A DNA stretch of 64,000 nucleotides from Cydia pomonella (lineage: Eukaryota > Arthropoda > Insecta > Lepidoptera > Tortricidae): NCBI RefSeq assembly GCF_033807575.1, contig NC_084707.1:16974550-17038549 (forward strand), written 5' to 3'. Made by a program: the position numbers and the translations under genes. Below, one piece after another: positions 9,501 to 21,441 of the stretch. Position 1 is the first letter of the stretch, and each line of letters starts with the position of its first letter. The notes under the pieces are model-generated. The model worked only from the letters and a program-made list of their open reading frames with translations. It ran no database searches and was not told where the DNA came from.

Positions 9501-12500
9501 CCATACGTGTGGGGTAGCTATGGATAGGTCTTCGAAAATGATATTTAGGTTCCTAATATAATTTTTTTCTAAAGTGAATAGTTTGCGCGAGAGACACTAC
9601 CAAAGTGGTAAAATGTGTGTCCAAAGTGGTAAAATGTTGAACGAGATCTAGTAGTTTAATAGTACGGTCGCCAAATCTCAAAAGCCCTCTAGAAACACGA
9701 TTTAATTGACTCTGCTCGGCCTTACCCACAACCGGTATCAATGTGTTCGGACAGTTCTCCTGATCACCGTACATGCGGTAGTAAAGCGGAAAAATGGTGG
9801 AGAGGATAGTAATGACGTCACAAAGATGGCGGCCGGACCTATTCTTTTCGGCGGTGTATCTCGAAAACCACTTAACCGATTTTAATCATCGAGGTATCAA
9901 ATAATAGCTTATATTATGGAGATTATTTCCTTTTCTACAAACATTTACGTGAAACCTATAGGAAAAAAAATAATCACAAAAAACAGTTTTTTTATAAAAT
10001 TATTTTTTTTTATTTTGTAAAAATCTCCGTAAATATTAGCATTTCGCAAATTTTGTTAAATATAAAACATATTGCTTCATTATCAAGGAATATAATGAGC
10101 CTTAAAACATACAGATCGAGTAATAAACAATGAAGCTACACTCATTTATTTGCGCATGGGTAACGATAACTGGCTTTTACCGGTCGAAACTGTGGTGACT
10201 GTTACGATACGTATTGAATGGAATTTATAGAGTATCGGTTTTAATTACTGAAATTATAATGACAATTATAAAAACCAGACACAATAATGTTACCTTACTT
10301 CGACGTTTAGTCTCTTTTTTCGTCTTAATCATAGGTAGGTACATATTTCTTTTTACTTAAAAATTTTATACAGGGTGAACTTTTAACCACCAGTCATACT
10401 CTGCGCAGCGACTTTATAGGTCATACTGAACAACTTTTACTATTAGTAGTCCCCAAGCCGCTCCGAGGCCAGATTTAATTGACTCAGCTCGGCCTTACCC
10501 ACAACCGGTATCAATGTGTTCGGGCGTTTCTCCTGATCACCGTACATGCGGTAGTAAAGCGGAAAAATGGTGGGAGGGGATAGTAATGACGTCACAAAGA
10601 TGGCGTCCGGACATATTCTTTTTGGCGGTGTATCTCGAAAACCACTTAACCGATTCTATTCATCGAGGTGTCAACTAATAGCTTATATTATGGAGATTAT
10701 TTCCTTTTTACAAACATTTACGTGAAACCTATAGGAAAGTAATAATCACAAAAAACATTTTTTTTTATACATTTGGTTGGTAGGTTTGTCTTATGTTTTA
10801 AAGCAGTAAAATCTTTCAAGTCGAAACACAGTATAAATATACATTTTGTTGTCTAATCTAAAAGTATGATGTTCATTGTTTAAGACTGATTAGTGATTAC
10901 TGAATTAAATAACATGCTATTTGTTATTTTTGTTTTATTTTTTAAATCAGGTATTAATTTATTCACTATGTATCACTATACAGGCAAAATGTGTATCATA
11001 GTTGGTCTGTAAGTACTTACTACTTGTGTCGAATATAGGTATAAGATGAAATTTTAACCACCAGCCATACTCTGCGCAGTGACTTTACAGGTCATACTGA
11101 ACAACTTTTATTATGGGACCAATGCCGAATCACGCAAGAAAATTTGGATCTGGAATGACACCCACTGGCTGTGCCCTACCACACAAAGCGAGATGACATT
11201 CACAATGCCCATACCTCTCTTTTGGACGTAGTTTAAGGACGTACTAGGGTCCATGACGCATGCTCGCCACACCGCTGCTTAAAATAAGCTGACGCACCGT
11301 AAATTGAACTGCGTAAAAATCGCAAAAAATATTACACGGAGATCTTATGGCAGACACCGTACCGGTGACGTAAAAGACGCAACTGTTTTGCGAACAAAAA
11401 AGATTCGCGTGAAGCACGTCACTGCGATTCCGTACCGTCACCGTTTCTTAAACAGCGGTGTGGGGAGCATGCGTCAAAAACGGTACGCATACGACGCGTC
11501 ACTGCGATTCCGTATCGTGACCGTTTTTTAAGCTGCGGTCTGGTCGCACCTTGTATTGTATTGTATTGTATTGTATTCGGGCGATTTTTCCGCAACTCGA
11601 CGACTTGCGCCTATTTTGCGTGATATGTTGGGGGTGGGCTAGTCCTGCCAGCCCAGCTCCTCGAGGAATCCTATCAAACCTTTGATGTTGAGTAGGACCT
11701 CGGGGACGTCTCTCGGAGATCCGAGATGTTTAGCCCTGTATGGAGTCACTCCGCTGCATTCCAGCACCACGTGAGAGGCTGTTTCTTCTATCTCCATTCA
11801 ACCTCGGCACAGGGGACTGTCTGTGACACCTGTTGTGAAAAGATGTTTGTTAAATAGTCCATGACCTGTTATGACACTGGTTACCATACTCAGTCGGACC
11901 TTCCCTAGTTGCAGGAGCGCCCTTGTGAGTTTTCCGTTGATGCCAGGCATGGCTTCTTTTGTCTGTCTGCATCCAGTCTGGTTCAGCCAGTGTTCTGTGT
12001 GTAGTTTCCCTGTACGTGCCAGCAGCATTGAGCGTACCTTGCTAAATGGTATCGGAAGAATCGGTTCCGGACCAATCGCCCCCGCATTCGATCCTTGCCT
12101 GGCAAGCTCGTCCGCAGCATCGTTACCTCGGGATCCACTGTGTCCCTTGATCCATTATAGGGTGATCTTGTTATTATGACATACCTCCATTAGTCGTTCG
12201 TGGCATTCGTGTATAAGTTTGGATGTAACTATATGGCTATTTAGAGCCATTAAGACTGCTCTACTGTCGGAGAGTATGCGGATGGAGGATCCTACTACCT
12301 TCCTTGCAGTGATGGCAGCCGCCGCGTTTATGATGCCCATGCACTCAGCTTGGAATACCGAGTTATGGGCTTCTAGCGGAGTGGTGATCGACATGTTCAG
12401 GTCTTCTGAGAAGGTTCCAGAGCCCGATCCGCTGTCTGTTTTGGACCCATCAGTGAAGATTCTCAGCTCCCGGGGATTGAGTCCTTCATGATTGTCGTCC

Positions 12501-15500
12501 TCAGGTCAGGTTTAGCATGACCTCCATGGCTGCAGTCGGGGTAGACCTCGTGCAGCCAGTGGTGGCCGCGCATGCGAGCCTTTGAAGTCTTTGTAGTTTG
12601 TCTCGTACGTTGCCTAGGTTTGTTCTTGGCCACCAAACCAGAGCACCGTAACAGACTAAGGGGCGGATTATCGTCTTATAGAGCCAGAGGGAAATTTTCG
12701 GGTTGAGTCCCCACCTCTTACCAATCATCCTTCTGCACTGCCAGAAGACAACTCCCGCCTTGTCTATCCGTTTGTTGATGTGGTTGTTCCAATTGAGTTT
12801 ATTGTCGAGAGTTAGTCCTAAGTACTTAACTTCATCGGACAGCTGTAGCTCAGTTTGGAAAAGTGTTGGTCTGGTAAAGTTGGTCGCACCTTTATATGGG
12901 ACAGTCAAAATTTTTTTCGCGATTTCGGAATTGGTCCCATAGTAAAAGTTGTTAAGTATGACCTATAAAGTCGCTGCGCAGAGTATGACTGGTGGTTAAA
13001 AGTTCACCCTGTATAAAATTTTTAAGTAAAAAGAAATATGTACCTACCTATGATTAAGACGAAAAAAGAGACTAAACGTCGAAGTAAGGTAACATTATTG
13101 TGTCTGGTTTTTATAATTTTAATTATAATTTCAGTAATTAAAACCGATACTCTATAAATTCCATTCAATACGTATCGTAACAGTCACCACAGTTTCGACC
13201 GGTAAAAGCCAGTTATCGTTACCCATGCGCAAATAAATGAGTGTAGCTTCATTGTTTATTACTCGATCTGTATGTTTTAAGGCTTATTATATTCCTTGAT
13301 AATGAAGCAATATGTTTTATATTAAACAAAATTTGCGAAATGCTAATATTTACGGAGATTTTTACAAAATAAAAAATAATAATTTTATAAAAAAACTGTT
13401 TTTTGTGATTATTTTTTTTCCTATAGGTTTCACGTAAATGTTTGTAGAAAAGGAAATAATCTCCATAATATAAGCTATTATTTGACACCTCGATGATTAA
13501 AATCGGTTAAGTGGTTTTCGAGATACACCGCCAAAAAGAATAGGTCCGGCCGCCATCTTTGTGACGTCATTACTATCCCCTCCACCATTTTTCCGCTTTA
13601 CTACCGCATGTACGGTGATCAGGAGAACTGTCCGAACACATTGATACCGGTTGTGGGTAAGGCCGAGCTGAGTCAATTAAATCTGGCCTCTGAGCGGCTT
13701 GGCGACCGTACTATAAGTAGTTTTTTTTAATACGTCATAAAGGAACCCTTCATGGGCGAGTCCGACTCGCACTTGGCCGCTTTTTTAAATATCTATCGTT
13801 AAATTTAAATAATCACAATTATTTAGCAGTGGCGCTAGTGAGCACGTTGATGGGCTCTTAAAAAGTATATATTTTACAGTCTTTGTTGTTCTATATTAAA
13901 GACATCACTTTTTCTTAAGCTGTTACAGAATGGTAGATACTTATGAAGCGTTGTTTGATCCGCTACTTTTGATGCTGACTGTACATTAGTATATTGTATG
14001 TGCACTCAGCTGACTGATAGCAGCAAACATGTAGGTATGAACTAGATCAGAGGTTGTATAATTTCATGACTAATGGGTTATGAACATGTACAGAATCCAT
14101 ACCTACTGATCTTTGGCTTGACATTCAATATTAACATCCTTATATCTATGTATACTGAACAATACCGTCACAGCCTAAACTGTTGAAGGTATGTGTAGGA
14201 TCTTGCATACATATATTCCTTAAAAATTTGAAAGCTTTACTAAGAAAAGATTACGAATATCAATCCCAAAGCGGGCGAACATTGGGTTGAAAGTTTTTAA
14301 CGAATTCTACGCGAAGAATCGGGCTGGGGCTAGTTTGACATTGAATTGAAAACTGTGTACGGATCTATGATTAGCAGATTCAATGTAATGATAAATAAAT
14401 GCGCCAACTTTGTTATCATCACGTAATGTTAATCTGTGTCTCTGAAAAATAGATAAACGTTATTCATGACCTATTATTGTAAATGTATTTTTATTGCATG
14501 TGTCTGCTCTAGAGCACTGTACTTTCAAAGTCCGTTTTTTTAAAGATGAGCATATAAAATTCTGGTTTTAAATGGATTTATTGTACAATTTCCATTCTGA
14601 TCATTAATTGCCCATTCCATAATTTTTTATTTAAACTAACTCGGATGAAAGGCACCATTTTAGTCTCAGACTATTGGCGATCTCACTGCGTTCAAGCGCC
14701 AAACTACCTCGACAGAAATGGGTGCCTTTCATCTCTTGGTTAACAATCTACTATTTCAGCGTTGTAGGGGTGCAGGTCCGACAGGAAACTACCTCGACAG
14801 AAATTCGGTAGCAATATTTTGTAACTAGATATGGAATAAGACAGCTTTCTATTTTATTAAAGACGTGTGGAAAAATTAACACATTTTACCAACCGTAAAC
14901 AAAACTGAATTGAACCCATTTGTCATGCTAAACAGATGCTTAGCTACTTTAGCAAGTCACGAGGTTCGACGACGTAAGATGACGCAACCTTGTTTACATA
15001 ACCTACTGAGCTGCTAATGACCGTAATTTGCACAACTTTATGGTTTCAAAATTTACATATGGCGTCATACGCCTGGAAGACATTGTTTATTAGCGACAAG
15101 ACCGCCTATTGTTAAGTAGCTTTAATGTTATATTTAATTTTATGCTTATTTTTTTATACGTTACACAATAATTACAATAAAATAATATTTACTTTTATGT
15201 AAGTATACTTCTTTTTACCCAAATAACAGATATTTTTTGAGTGTATACTTATATGCGTGTTTGGTATGTCGGTTTATTTCTATGACTAGACCTTATAGCC
15301 TGAACGGTAATAGGTAATAGATTGGGTTTTAAACAATAGCAACGTATAGCTATAGTCATATTTAGAGTTATATTTTAAATATAAAGAATATGAAGTTATA
15401 TTTAAACATACACTTATTACGTACAGTCGTAATCGCCATCATATATCGGAGCGGCCGAGTTGCCAAAATATCTAAAAAAAAAAAAAAAAATTAAATTTAA

Positions 15501-15846
15501 TCTGTTTATTTCATATAAAAAAAACATGCATTTTTCTAACTTAACTACTAATCTTAAATTAAAAAGATTTTTTGAGTTAAGGAGTTGTTTTGTTTGTGGT
15601 CTCATATTAGAAGAGGCTAGGTTTACAATGGTCTAGTCGTTAATCGAGTGAGACTACAATTAATTGCTTGGTCCTCTGGTGACCGTCATAATGTTAAAGT
15701 TTTTTGTCTCAATTTTCAGGGAAACGCTTGGAAAAGACAAATCGCAGTTGGTACAAGAACTCAACGATCTCCGCAAAAAAGGTATGAAAGTAGATTCAGT
15801 ACCGAGCCTTATGGAGGCGGTGGACAGCTTGCCCACTGTTATTTAA
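6355..15846 (+). CDS. Snx21: Sorting nexin, SNX20/SNX21 family (four exons)
   Basis: Exons 6355-6570, 6795-7016, 7545-7738 and 15720-15846 join in frame with GT...AG borders into 252 residues. Residues 1-72 are a PX domain, which in this family binds phosphoinositides on endosomes; the RRY(T)QF motif (44-49) and lysines 57-58 match the lipid pocket. The FPRK...GNF step and following helices resemble the PX-associated repeat region of vertebrate SNX20/SNX21. The chain ends at PTVI. The tail is family-typical, so the ATG at 6355 and the stop at 15844 probably bound the full protein, though a longer 5' start is possible. Intron 3 is about 8 kb and filled with nested transposons. Exon 3 is far richer in GC than the others. 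Expected role: endosomal membrane trafficking. Confidence 0.87.
6795..7016 (+). CDS. Snx21: SNX exon 2: start of helical tail
   Basis: Seventy-four codons, phase 0 at both ends; acceptor ttttcag before 6795 and donor gtaattt after 7016. Begins MVVGNFDPNL, the GNF step seen in SNX20/21. Confidence 0.85.
7017..7544 (+). other. SNX intron 2
   Basis: AT-rich intron of 528 bp with no feature beyond its splice sites. Confidence 0.7.
7545..7738 (+). CDS. Snx21: SNX exon 3: GC-rich helical repeat exon
   Basis: Acceptor acattgcag, donor gtgagt; 194 bp leaving a split tryptophan codon (TG|G) completed by exon 4. The GC content is much higher than in exons 1, 2 and 4. Confidence 0.85.
7739..8297 (+). 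other. SNX intron 3, first part
   Basis: Noncoding. A (CATA)n microsatellite lies at about 7974-7993, preceded by tacaataaagtg, a typical retrotransposon 3' tail, so a decayed LINE end is likely. Confidence 0.5.
8480..8677. repeat. Foldback repeat inside the nest
   Basis: Two arms with aagtaccttttgaatacatc (left) and gatgtattcaaaaggtactt (right) plus gttgctggattcgtc / gacgaatccagcaac; the RNA would form a long hairpin. Noncoding. Confidence 0.75.
8927..9660 (+). repeat. 285-bp tandem repeat, about 2.6 units
   Basis: The phrase catacgtgtggggtatct recurs at about 8931, 9217 and 9502, with the sequence between also repeated (poly-C run, aacttctaaaataacagaat, gaacgagatctagta). The third unit is cut off by the insertion at 9661. 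Confidence 0.85.
11257..11471. repeat. Inverted repeat within compound element
   Basis: gcatgctcgccacaccgctg near 11257 is inverted (19 of 20) at cagcggtgtggggagcatgc near 11452. The intervening cgtcac/gtgacg motifs suggest a small MITE. Confidence 0.6.
11545..12908 (-). pseudogene. 3' fragment of non-LTR retrotransposon (RT end plus RNase H)
   Basis: Read on the minus strand, 12908-12501 encodes the post-catalytic part of a LINE reverse transcriptase (VKYLGLTLDNKLNWNNHI, then WLYKTIIRPLVCYGALVWW). 12394-12155 gives an RNase H segment with LSDSRAVLMAL, and later frames give a C-terminal RNase H end, a Cys-rich region and HVVLECSGV before a stop. Frame changes occur between these pieces, so it is broken, and everything upstream (endonuclease, RT core) is missing. 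The 3' end is a (TATTG)n run on the plus strand at about 11552-11576, the tail of the element. RNase H in this place fits the I/R1/LOA group; the clade is not certain. Confidence 0.75.
13982..15719 (+). other. SNX intron 3, last part
   Basis: AT-rich noncoding intron. Its notable structure is the hairpin and direct repeat at 14643-14804. It ends in the acceptor aattttcag before 15720. Confidence 0.6.
14643..14804. repeat. Hairpin plus 19-bp direct repeat
   Basis: gatgaaaggcaccattt (14645) is inverted at aaatgggtgcctttcatc (14716). The 19-mer aaactacctcgacagaaat occurs exactly at 14701-14719 and 14786-14804. Confidence 0.75.
15720..15846 (+). CDS. Snx21: SNX exon 4: C-terminus and stop
   Basis: The first base completes the split Trp codon; 41 further codons and TAA. 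The tail sequence (QELNDLRKKG...PSLMEAVD) is charged and helical. Confidence 0.85.
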
Positions 15847-18800
15847 TAGATCTCTTAGATATAAGACATGTATTCTGGTCTGTCTTTGGCACAGATTACA
15901 CAGATTAACAGTTTACGACATTATTAAGCGTTTACGAAGAGAGGAGAGGAGGAGAAGAAGAGAGGTCACCATACTTAAAGCAGAGACGCTTTCCATATAG
16001 ATTTTCGTAATACATTGACCCGCGTGTTGCTATCTCTGTTGCACGTGCATAATTATATTGCCGTCAAGTTCGCACAGTGACATTGACAACCGGCATCATG
16101 GGCGGAACAGCAATATAACTATGCGCGTGCAATATAAATAGCAACAGGCGGGTCAATGTACGGTCATGTCTGAAAATATCGATACGCAAAAAGTGCCATA
16201 AATCTGTATACACGACTTTATTGCCCATATATTAAGGTGTATACATATTTTTGGCACATTTTTCGTACCGATATTTTCAGACGTGACCTTACGAAAATAT
16301 ATATGAAAAGTGTCACTTCTTTTAAATGCAATTTTAGTTGCATCCTACATTTTATACAACATCAGTCCATGTTCCTCCCAAGAACTATATTAGATACCTA
16401 CTTTTATTTTAAATCAATGTGGATGGAACTGACGGACGCACTCCCTTGCTAAAACAATACGTTAGTGGCTATCTGTGATGGTGGTGACCACGCTTTTTCT
16501 GTCACGTGGTGACCATTGGTATCTATTTTTAGGAACGAATAAGATATATAATATAAGATATAATACACAATAATTAGTTAACTATGTGTGTATAAGCGAA
16601 ATATTTGACAAAATATTGAGCTATTAGCAATCAATTGCTGCTTTTTGTAGTGTTCTGTTGTGTGGCCTTGTTACGTAGTAAAATCCCATAATAATATAGT
16701 TCGTGTCATCCACGATGACGAGCAGATTTGTCAAATCTAACCTTTAATATCATGACACATATGAGTCAAGGCGCACGTTTTCTTGTAGTGTAATAAGTGG
16801 AAATATTGTCAGATTAGAAACTTTTATGACAGCTGTTGCAAGTTTTTTTTAAAGAGTTGTTTACATTTTTTGCTATTTGTCATTAGAAATAAAAATACAT
16901 ATAAGCGGATATTATTATTTATTATGTTTAAAGTATATTATAAATTTATACTATTCTTATCTCATTAGATGTTAAGTTTAAATCAATTTATTTAGGTTTG
17001 TTTCCATATGAGAAGATAAGTAGTTATCAGAGGAAATGTATTTTAAATTATTATCTTTTAATGCCATGTCACGACTAGTTTTTGTTCTGCACACAGAAAA
17101 TGTATTTAATTATTAATAAAGTCATTGTAGACCAGTGTGCTTCACTGTAACAAAGTAACTTTCAATAAATATCGTATTATAATATTTTTAGTAAAATACT
17201 TAACTTATAAAATACCCGTCGTGTCTATGTAGTAGTGTAAATATTTGGCAAGTACCTGTACAATGACGATGAACGCACAAAGTTATACGCAGATGGCGCT
17301 GTAATCTTTTAAATAAAACATGTCATTAGATATGCTAAATCCAAAGAAACTTAAACCACAGACTGCAGATTTTTGTTTGGTTCCAAGCAGTTTAAAACAA
17401 TGGAATCAGTGAGTTTTTCACCTCTTTGTACAAGAAGCTACATTACTTGTGCATTGAATTAAAGTGCGAAATAATTACAGCTGTATTCTTTACATTGTGA
17501 TAAATGTTACCTACGAGTTTTTCGCATTACGACTAGATTATTACATAAGAGTAATAATTATGGCAGTAATTAAAAGTATAATCAATAACTATTTGAAAAA
17601 AATGTGGAGTGTAGGAAGGTTAACCCGTAGGTACATTATTTTTAGATATAACTATACCCACCTAGGGGGTGGGACACAGCTAATGTTTATGATAAGATTA
17701 ACTTTTGGTAATAATAATAATGACGCATCTTTAAACGTACATCGTACTAAAATGAAAAGCCGTAAGCATAAGAACCGATAATAAAATTAAAATTATATTA
17801 TATATGTATATTGTGGTAAATTGTATTGTGTCAATTTGGAAGAAATGTAATGAATTTAGAGAGACTGTGTGGCCAACAAATCGTCAATGATTGTGTGTTT
17901 GGTTATACCGCAGTTTCTGCAATTTATAAAATTAAGGGATTTTTTTTAAACTGAGGTTTTCAGGAACATAGTAGAAGTAAAAGAGGAATTAAAAAGCCTG
18001 GTTCGTCAAACTTGTATCAAAGTCCACAATCACATCACATACCCCCTTATACGAGTAGCATACTTAACTCTTAGACCGGAGTTAGCAAATATAAGTACTT
18101 ACCTTTATAATCTGGCCTGCCATCCATATCATTAGTGCAGTTAAAAGTTAAAACATACACAGCCGAAAGGAATGTTAAGCATATGCTTAGAGTATCTTCA
18201 TCCGACAGATAGTATAATGCTCTCAGCCCTTTTACAATGTCACCGTTGGTTGGCCAGACTTTTTTACCTATGCCTTTTGTAAAAAAATCAGGAGCAGATG
18301 ATCAGAGTCGTAAATTCGTATACAAGAATTTTAGACTCGACACACTACACGGAGGGAATAACGTATATAGGTACCTAAATTTTAAATATTGGAACGCTGA
18401 TAAATGTTTGCTAAAGTAGTTGAATGGTACATTACCCATACATAATGTGAGTGAAACGATTATAATAATTGATAAGACTTTGGTCTCTTACTTTTATAAA
18501 AGAAGGCAACACATTCACGTTGTATTATTTTTTTGTGATTTGTATACATATATAGTTGCATCAGATTTTCTTTTTTAATGGATTTTTTTTGTACCTTTAA
18601 CTGACCTTTCTAGTCTTATTTGTCTCAAAAAAGTATTCGAATATTTATAAGCTCAAATGATTATAATTTATAAAGTTTATTATTTATTTACCAGAAAACA
18701 TCTTCTGTCGTTGCTTCTGGCAACGGTCGATATTATACTTTAAACTACCAATATAACACTTTTCTTCATTAAGACCAAAGAGATAGAAAGGTATGTTATA

Positions 18801-19636
18801 ATTAATCTGCCATAAAAATAATTGTGATATGTGTTCTTTTTGCGAAAAGTATTTCGATCGAATATGACCATAAAGAAAATACTATCTTATTAGGTTAAAA
18901 ACTTTTGTATGAAATTTTTTCCAGAGCATAGAACACCATTCAATCGAAGTATTTATAAATCTGCCCATGTCTATAACAACGTTTTTGTTATTAGCAATAT
19001 TGATTCAGAACGGATTAGTACACAACGAGAGTGGCGTATGAAATTACATAGTTATTAGTACCTATGTTCTTTATATTTACCATTTATTATATTTTTGTTG
19101 TTTTTTAATAGCCCGCATCGGTAGCTGTGTATAAAGTCAGGCAGCTTATCGATTGATTACTGTAGGTGTGTTACCATTGTCTCATGAGCTATCGGCATCC
19201 TTTTTGTTTTTAATATAAAACTAGTTTAGACAGATAGCAAAGATACAGGAGTTGGCGCCAACTTCGTATAAAAGGACGTGTAAGTAAATGAAATAGTCAA
19301 TATTTGAGCAATGTATGCTTATTGCTTATATAATTAAATACAACAACAGATCAACAGATGAATCTGTCCGAGTATACATATACATAATATAGTACAATTC
19401 TATATTATAAGTATAGTAGCAGTTCTACAATTATTCTTTGTGATAATTAATCTCTGTTTCCACTGTTGCATATTAATTGTATGTATTTCTTAAATTCTTA
19501 AGTCTTATTTCGTATTTCTTAAGTCCACATCATCGACCATTGTGACTATTAGGTTTGCTAAATAGGGAATATTACGCGAAAGTATCTACCCTCAATATCA
19601 CTTTTGCATATTCGAGCGATGAAGAGGCAGATAACT
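15847..19636 (+). other. 3' region of SNX gene and intergenic DNA
   Basis: The 3' UTR starts here; its end cannot be fixed (AATAAA-like signals at about 17114 and 17164 are candidates). It includes the foldback at 15997-16302. The rest, 16303-19636, is AT-rich with no supported exon or RNA gene; the open frame at 17464-17781 has no recognisable domain. Confidence 0.45.
15997..16302. mobile_element. Double-foldback MITE just after the SNX stop
   Basis: Outer ends agattttcgtaa and ttacgaaaat are inverted. Inside are two hairpins: cattgacccgc (16014) with gcgggtcaatg (16148), and ctgaaaatatcgatacg (16171) with cgtaccgatattttcag (16266). It probably lies in the 3' UTR. Confidence 0.75.
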
Positions 19637-19669
19637 CAATTTCGATTTTCGCGTTTCCCGGTAGGCCCT
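19637..19669 (+). repeat. MITE family A fragment
   Basis: Only the right end remains (caatttcgattttcgcg...ccggtaggccc). Confidence 0.5.
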
Positions 19670-20086
19670 TTGTAAACAAACCGCCTTGATGTATCAATGT
19701 CATATTTTATTATCTGTGAAAACTTGTCAAAAACAGTTTAAGGCACAGTATGTATAAGTTACTCTATGGTTTATGAAAGGTGCTAGTGCTGCACTCTGGC
19801 GGCAGAACATTGCAGTAATACTCCCTATTGAGTAATTTAGTCACAATTTGTCGATATAAATTTAAATCTATAATAATCTGAAGGTAAATTCGGCATAAGC
19901 TCGACATAATGTATGTACTTCGATTCTAAACCAGCTTAGTATAAGTAGGTACAGTTTGCATCAATAGTACCTATAGAAGCGGTAAAAAAAATCGCGCCTA
20001 AATATCTGCCAACCTGTAAGTAATAGTTTTAGAGATATAATTATATCTTTATAGTTCGCGTTTGAATGTAGTTGGCATAGTCTACT

Positions 20087-20552
20087 AGGGTTGTTTCCAT
20101 CTAAAAATCTTAGGGTAGAATTGTATCCCAATAAATTCTATTGAATTATAAGAACATGTTAAACTACTTTATATATATACATATTTTGTAAATATTGAAT
20201 TTAAAATATCTTTTGGCACACGTCACGTGACCAAACTCGAAACGTCTTTGAAGATACTGATGACGTCACAACTCTCGGATTGACACTGTTGACAGTTAGG
20301 CGATAAACAACAAATGACAAATGTCAGTTGACAGCTCGTATCTTCTACGTGTGTATGTGTCAAACCGTCAACTGTGACGTCACACAATTTTCAAAGAGCG
20401 TTTTGGGCGCGAAAGCATCCGTCAAAATATATTTTGTTAATTTAACATATTTAAAGCCGTTTTTATTAGTAAGTATAAAAGTTGAATGTTAGGGCAACTT
20501 TTAGTTAATATAGAACGTAATACAAGCGTTTCATAAAATTGGAAACAACCCT
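20087..20552 (+). mobile_element. MITE family B, copy 2
   Basis: Complete 466-bp copy, AGGGTTGTTTCCA to TTGGAAACAACCCT, with TA at each border. Interior matches copy 1 plus about 40 bp absent there. Confidence 0.88.
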
Positions 20553-21181
20553 ATTCTATACATATGTATGTATATGAATACACAGAATTTTGTCTCTTTT
20601 CATAAAATTATTTGATAGGTACCTAGTACTCTTGTCGCGTAGTCACATCCGCGACTGACTGATGCTGACTGCATACCTACTCGTTATGATACTGGTTTGA
20701 TTACCCAATGGGTACCTTACTTTTAAATATTTATTCGATGCTAATTAGTTTCCAAATATAAGGACGAAAGCTTTGGGTGTGATTCTAATCAGTAATGGGC
20801 TTTATAGATTAAAATGAATGCTTATGGAACGGGAAAACACGTGATTATGTCTAAATCGGCCATCAGAAAATTAAAATCATCCGTGACTTCTTGAAGTGAA
20901 TGAGATTCACATCAGATACTAATCAAAATGTATTAGAATATTTATTGTACTGTTGGTGCCTATCTAACGTGTATTATTTTAAATCAATTGCATGTCTACT
21001 ACTATACGATAATGATATCATAACATGGATCATTATTAATTGTAAGTACCAAATTTTTTAATAGCGTGACTGATATTTTATACATTTGTAGCGTCACTCA
21101 ATAAAACAAATATTAAAATCCTTTACAATGACTCTTGTTTTCATTTATAATCCCTGCTTCATACATATCTTTGATATACAA
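20553..21181. other. No gene seen
   Basis: AT-rich intergenic DNA without supported features. Confidence 0.5.
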
Positions 21182-21441
21182 GGGGTAACAAAATAGTCGG
21201 GATTCGTTTAAGGGCATATTAGGTATCGTTTTCTAATAAGGAACAACTATAAGAAAAAAAATTAGTACGCGAAAAGAATTATTATTTTCTATGGGGCAAG
21301 TCGTCGCAAGTCTGGCTGACTTACAAGTACTTACCTTTCATACAAAGGCCAAAAAAAATCCGAGTATAAAAACTTTCTTCTACTTTTCCTAATCAGAACA
21401 CGATATGTTCTTAAACGGATCCCGACTATTTTTGTTACACC
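21182..21441. mobile_element. 260-bp TIR element
   Basis: ggggtaacaaaatagtcggg on the left and cccgactatttttgttacacc on the right are inverted repeats with about one mismatch per ten bases. Interior noncoding. Confidence 0.75.

Larger units (their letters stand above)
9661..13712. mobile_element. Compound foldback element with long inverted arms
   Basis: Ends AGTACGGTCGCC and GGCGACCGTACT are inverted and TA lies at both borders. Arms of roughly 780 bp (9661-10440 and about 12925-13712) are inverted copies of one another, and a third, direct copy of most of the arm lies at about 10451-11150. Between the arms are an unrelated palindromic segment and a LINE 3' fragment on the minus strand. No transposase frame is visible, so the element is non-autonomous or a rearranged product of several insertions. 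Confidence 0.75.
8682..13785. mobile_element. Lepidopteran repeat with agggttccg end, interrupted
   Basis: Starts agggttccgtagccaaatgg and ends aaggaacccttcatgggcga...cttggccgc. I recognise this as a common lepidopteran noncoding repeat. It carries an internal tandem duplication (8927-9660) and is split by the compound element 9661-13712. Exact ends are uncertain. Confidence 0.65.
8298..13981. mobile_element. TIR element holding a multi-level transposon nest
   Basis: The outermost element in intron 3. Ends cagtcagcatcaaaagtagc (8298) and gctacttttgatgctgactg (to 13981) are perfect inverted repeats flanked by TA. A second inverted block, ttaagagcccatcaacgtgc at about 8394, matches gcacgttgatgggctcttaa at about 13841. 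Without the insertions the element would be only a few hundred bp; the rest is later insertions. Confidence 0.85.

Noticed and set aside
11552..11576. Telomere-like repeat
   Set aside because: The unit is TATTG, not TTAGG, and it lies at the 3' end of a LINE fragment.
15417..15605. Minus-strand frame before SNX exon 4
   Set aside because: It covers intron sequence with a poly-A run and has no domain.
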